This document shows, piece after piece, positions 62,932 to 64,000 of a stretch of DNA of 64,000 nucleotides (position 1 is its first letter; every line of letters starts with the position of its first letter). Origin of the DNA: Phreatobacter stygius (GTDB taxonomy: Bacteria > Pseudomonadota > Alphaproteobacteria > Rhizobiales > Phreatobacteraceae); assembly GCF_005144885.1 (NCBI RefSeq), contig NZ_CP039690.1, forward strand, positions 2,059,001 through 2,123,000, written 5' to 3'. A model generated the notes under the pieces. That model was not told the DNA's origin, ran no database searches, and saw nothing but the letters and a program-made list of their open reading frames with translations. Both the position numbers and the translations under genes were made by a program.

Positions 62932-64000
62932 TCAATAGCGGTAGTGGTCGGCCTTGAACGGACCCTGCTGCGGCACGCCGATATAGGCGGCCTGGTCGGC
63001 CCGCAGCTTGGTCAGCTTCACGCCGATCTTCTCCAGGTGCAGCATGGCGACCTTCTCGTCGAGATGCTTCGGCAGGGTATAGACCTTCTTCTCGTACTTG
63101 CCGGGATTGGTCCACAATTCGATCTGGGCGATCGTCTGGTTGGTGAACGAAGCCGACATGACGAAGGACGGGTGGCCCATGGCGTTGCCGAGATTGACCA
63201 GGCGGCCTTCCGACAGAAGGATGATCCGGTTGCCGCCCGGGAATTCGATCTCGTCGACCTGCGGCTTGACGTTGTTCCACTTGAAGTTCTTCAGGCCGGC
63301 GACCTGGATCTCGTTGTCGAAGTGGCCGATGTTGCAGACGATCGCCCGGTCCTTCATGGCGCGCATGTGGTCGACCGTGATGATGTCCTTGTTGCCGGTG
63401 GCGGTGACATAGATGTCGGCGCGCGACAGGGCGTCCTCGATGGTCGCGACCTCATAGCCTTCCATCGCCGCCTGCAGGGCGCAGATCGGATCGACTTCCG
63501 AGACGATGACGCGGCAGCCGGCCTGGCGCAGCGAAGCGGCCGAGCCCTTGCCGACATCGCCGAAGCCGGCGACGAAGGCGACCTTGCCCGACATCATCAC
63601 GTCGGTGCCGCGGCGGATCGCGTCGACCAGCGATTCACGGCAGCCGTAGAGGTTGTCGAACTTCGACTTGGTGACGGAGTCGTTGACGTTGATCGCCGGG
63701 AACAGCAGCTTGCCGGCGGAGGCCAGCTGATAGAGCCGGTTGACGCCGGTGGTGGTCTCTTCCGAGACGCCCTTGATCGCCTTGGCGAGCTCGCCGAACC
63801 AGCCCTTCGGCTTTTCCGCCAGCTTCTTCTTGAGCAGGGCGAAGAAGATTTCCTCTTCTTCCGATTCCGGCTTGTCGAGGAAACCGGCATCGCCGTTCTC
63901 GGCGCGCAGGCCGAGATGAACGAACATGGTGGCATCGCCGCCGTCGTCGAGGATCATGTTCGGCGTGCCGCCGCCATGCCAGTCGAACAGCTTGGCGGTG
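62932..64000 (-). CDS. ahcY: S-adenosylhomocysteine hydrolase (N-terminus beyond the window)
   Basis: Hydrolyses S-adenosylhomocysteine to adenosine and homocysteine in the methyl cycle. The frame is open to the window edge; an internal ATG at 63957 ([16 protein letters not shown]) is not the start, because TPN and upstream family-like residues precede it. The visible 356 codons include [22 protein letters not shown]-binding [27 protein letters not shown] and the C-terminal DHYRY. AhcY is normally about 465 aa. Confidence 0.96.
   Translation of the reverse strand, partial: TAKLFDWHGGGTPNMILDDGGDATMFVHLGLRAENGDAGFLDKPESEEEEIFFALLKKKLAEKPKGWFGELAKAIKGVSEETTTGVNRLYQLASAGKLLFPAINVNDSVTKSKFDNLYGCRESLVDAIRRGTDVMMSGKVAFVAGFGDVGKGSAASLRQAGCRVIVSEVDPICALQAAMEGYEVATIEDALSRADIYVTATGNKDIITVDHMRAMKDRAIVCNIGHFDNEIQVAGLKNFKWNNVKPQVDEIEFPGGNRIILLSEGRLVNLGNAMGHPSFVMSASFTNQTIAQIELWTNPGKYEKKVYTLPKHLDEKVAMLHLEKIGVKLTKLRADQAAYIGVPQQGPFKADHYRY

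Overview
The window is high-GC DNA (60-70 % by eye) densely packed with genes and reads as a chromosomal segment of an alphaproteobacterium of the Hyphomicrobiales (Rhizobiales). Supporting signs are the aroK-aroB-CorC block, a second divergent IF-1, the chorismate mutase-hisC-prephenate/arogenate dehydrogenase block, and many Bug/TctC, TRAP and Liv solute-binding proteins. A Phreatobacter/Bosea-like genome is a guess I cannot confirm. There are no rRNA or tRNA genes, no prophage and no CRISPR array; one IS110-family element is present.

Layout. 1-1.8 kb: HAD hydrolase (5' cut off by the window), trmD and rplS, with a structured leader before rplS and a clear terminator after it. 1.9-7.4 kb: a small Cys-rich lipoprotein, a Bug-type binding protein, an unknown membrane protein, uvrB with a long N-terminal extension, and an exported ComEA-like helix-hairpin-helix protein. 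7.6-12.6 kb: a TetR-adaptor-RND permease efflux operon. 12.8-17.6 kb: LysR divergent from mmsA, an orphan TRAP binding protein and a second Bug protein. 17.9-22.7 kb: MlrC-type M81 metallopeptidase, ketopantoate-reductase-like protein, FAD oxidoreductase and CitE-like lyase. 22.7-24.1 kb: IS110 transposase with a folded upstream region, bracketed by REP-like palindromes.

24.3-34.5 kb is mainly housekeeping: aroK-aroB-CorC, an amidohydrolase-fold protein with altered metal ligands, mgsA, bolA, leuD, RidA, then chorismate mutase-hisC-tyrC, a DUF985 cupin and a GNAT. 34.5-46.5 kb: an EamA exporter, a second IF-1, a cold-shock protein, a Na/Pi symporter, a TSUP remnant, recD2, an ArsR regulator, a phosphopantetheinyl transferase, a large MscS channel and an AsmA protein. 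46.7-57.6 kb is a carboxylic-acid uptake and activation region: CoA-transferase scoAB, LivG-H-M, two tandem paralogous binding proteins, LivF, an acyl-CoA synthetase and an enoyl-reductase-like dehydrogenase. 57.7-64 kb: an exported unknown, the overlapping comF-grxC-nitrilase-DUF1178 operon, trxA, benE and ahcY (5' end cut off).

The most unusual pattern is at stop codons. After rplS, mlrC and tyrC the stop codon lies inside a 15-bp tandem repeat, so TGA is reiterated in frame 2, 4 and 6 times. The unit sequences differ but length and phase agree. Second in interest is the IS110 element, with a possible bridge-RNA region containing a perfect 32-nt palindrome and REP-like DNA on both flanks. 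All functions are read from sequence motifs alone; no searches were run.
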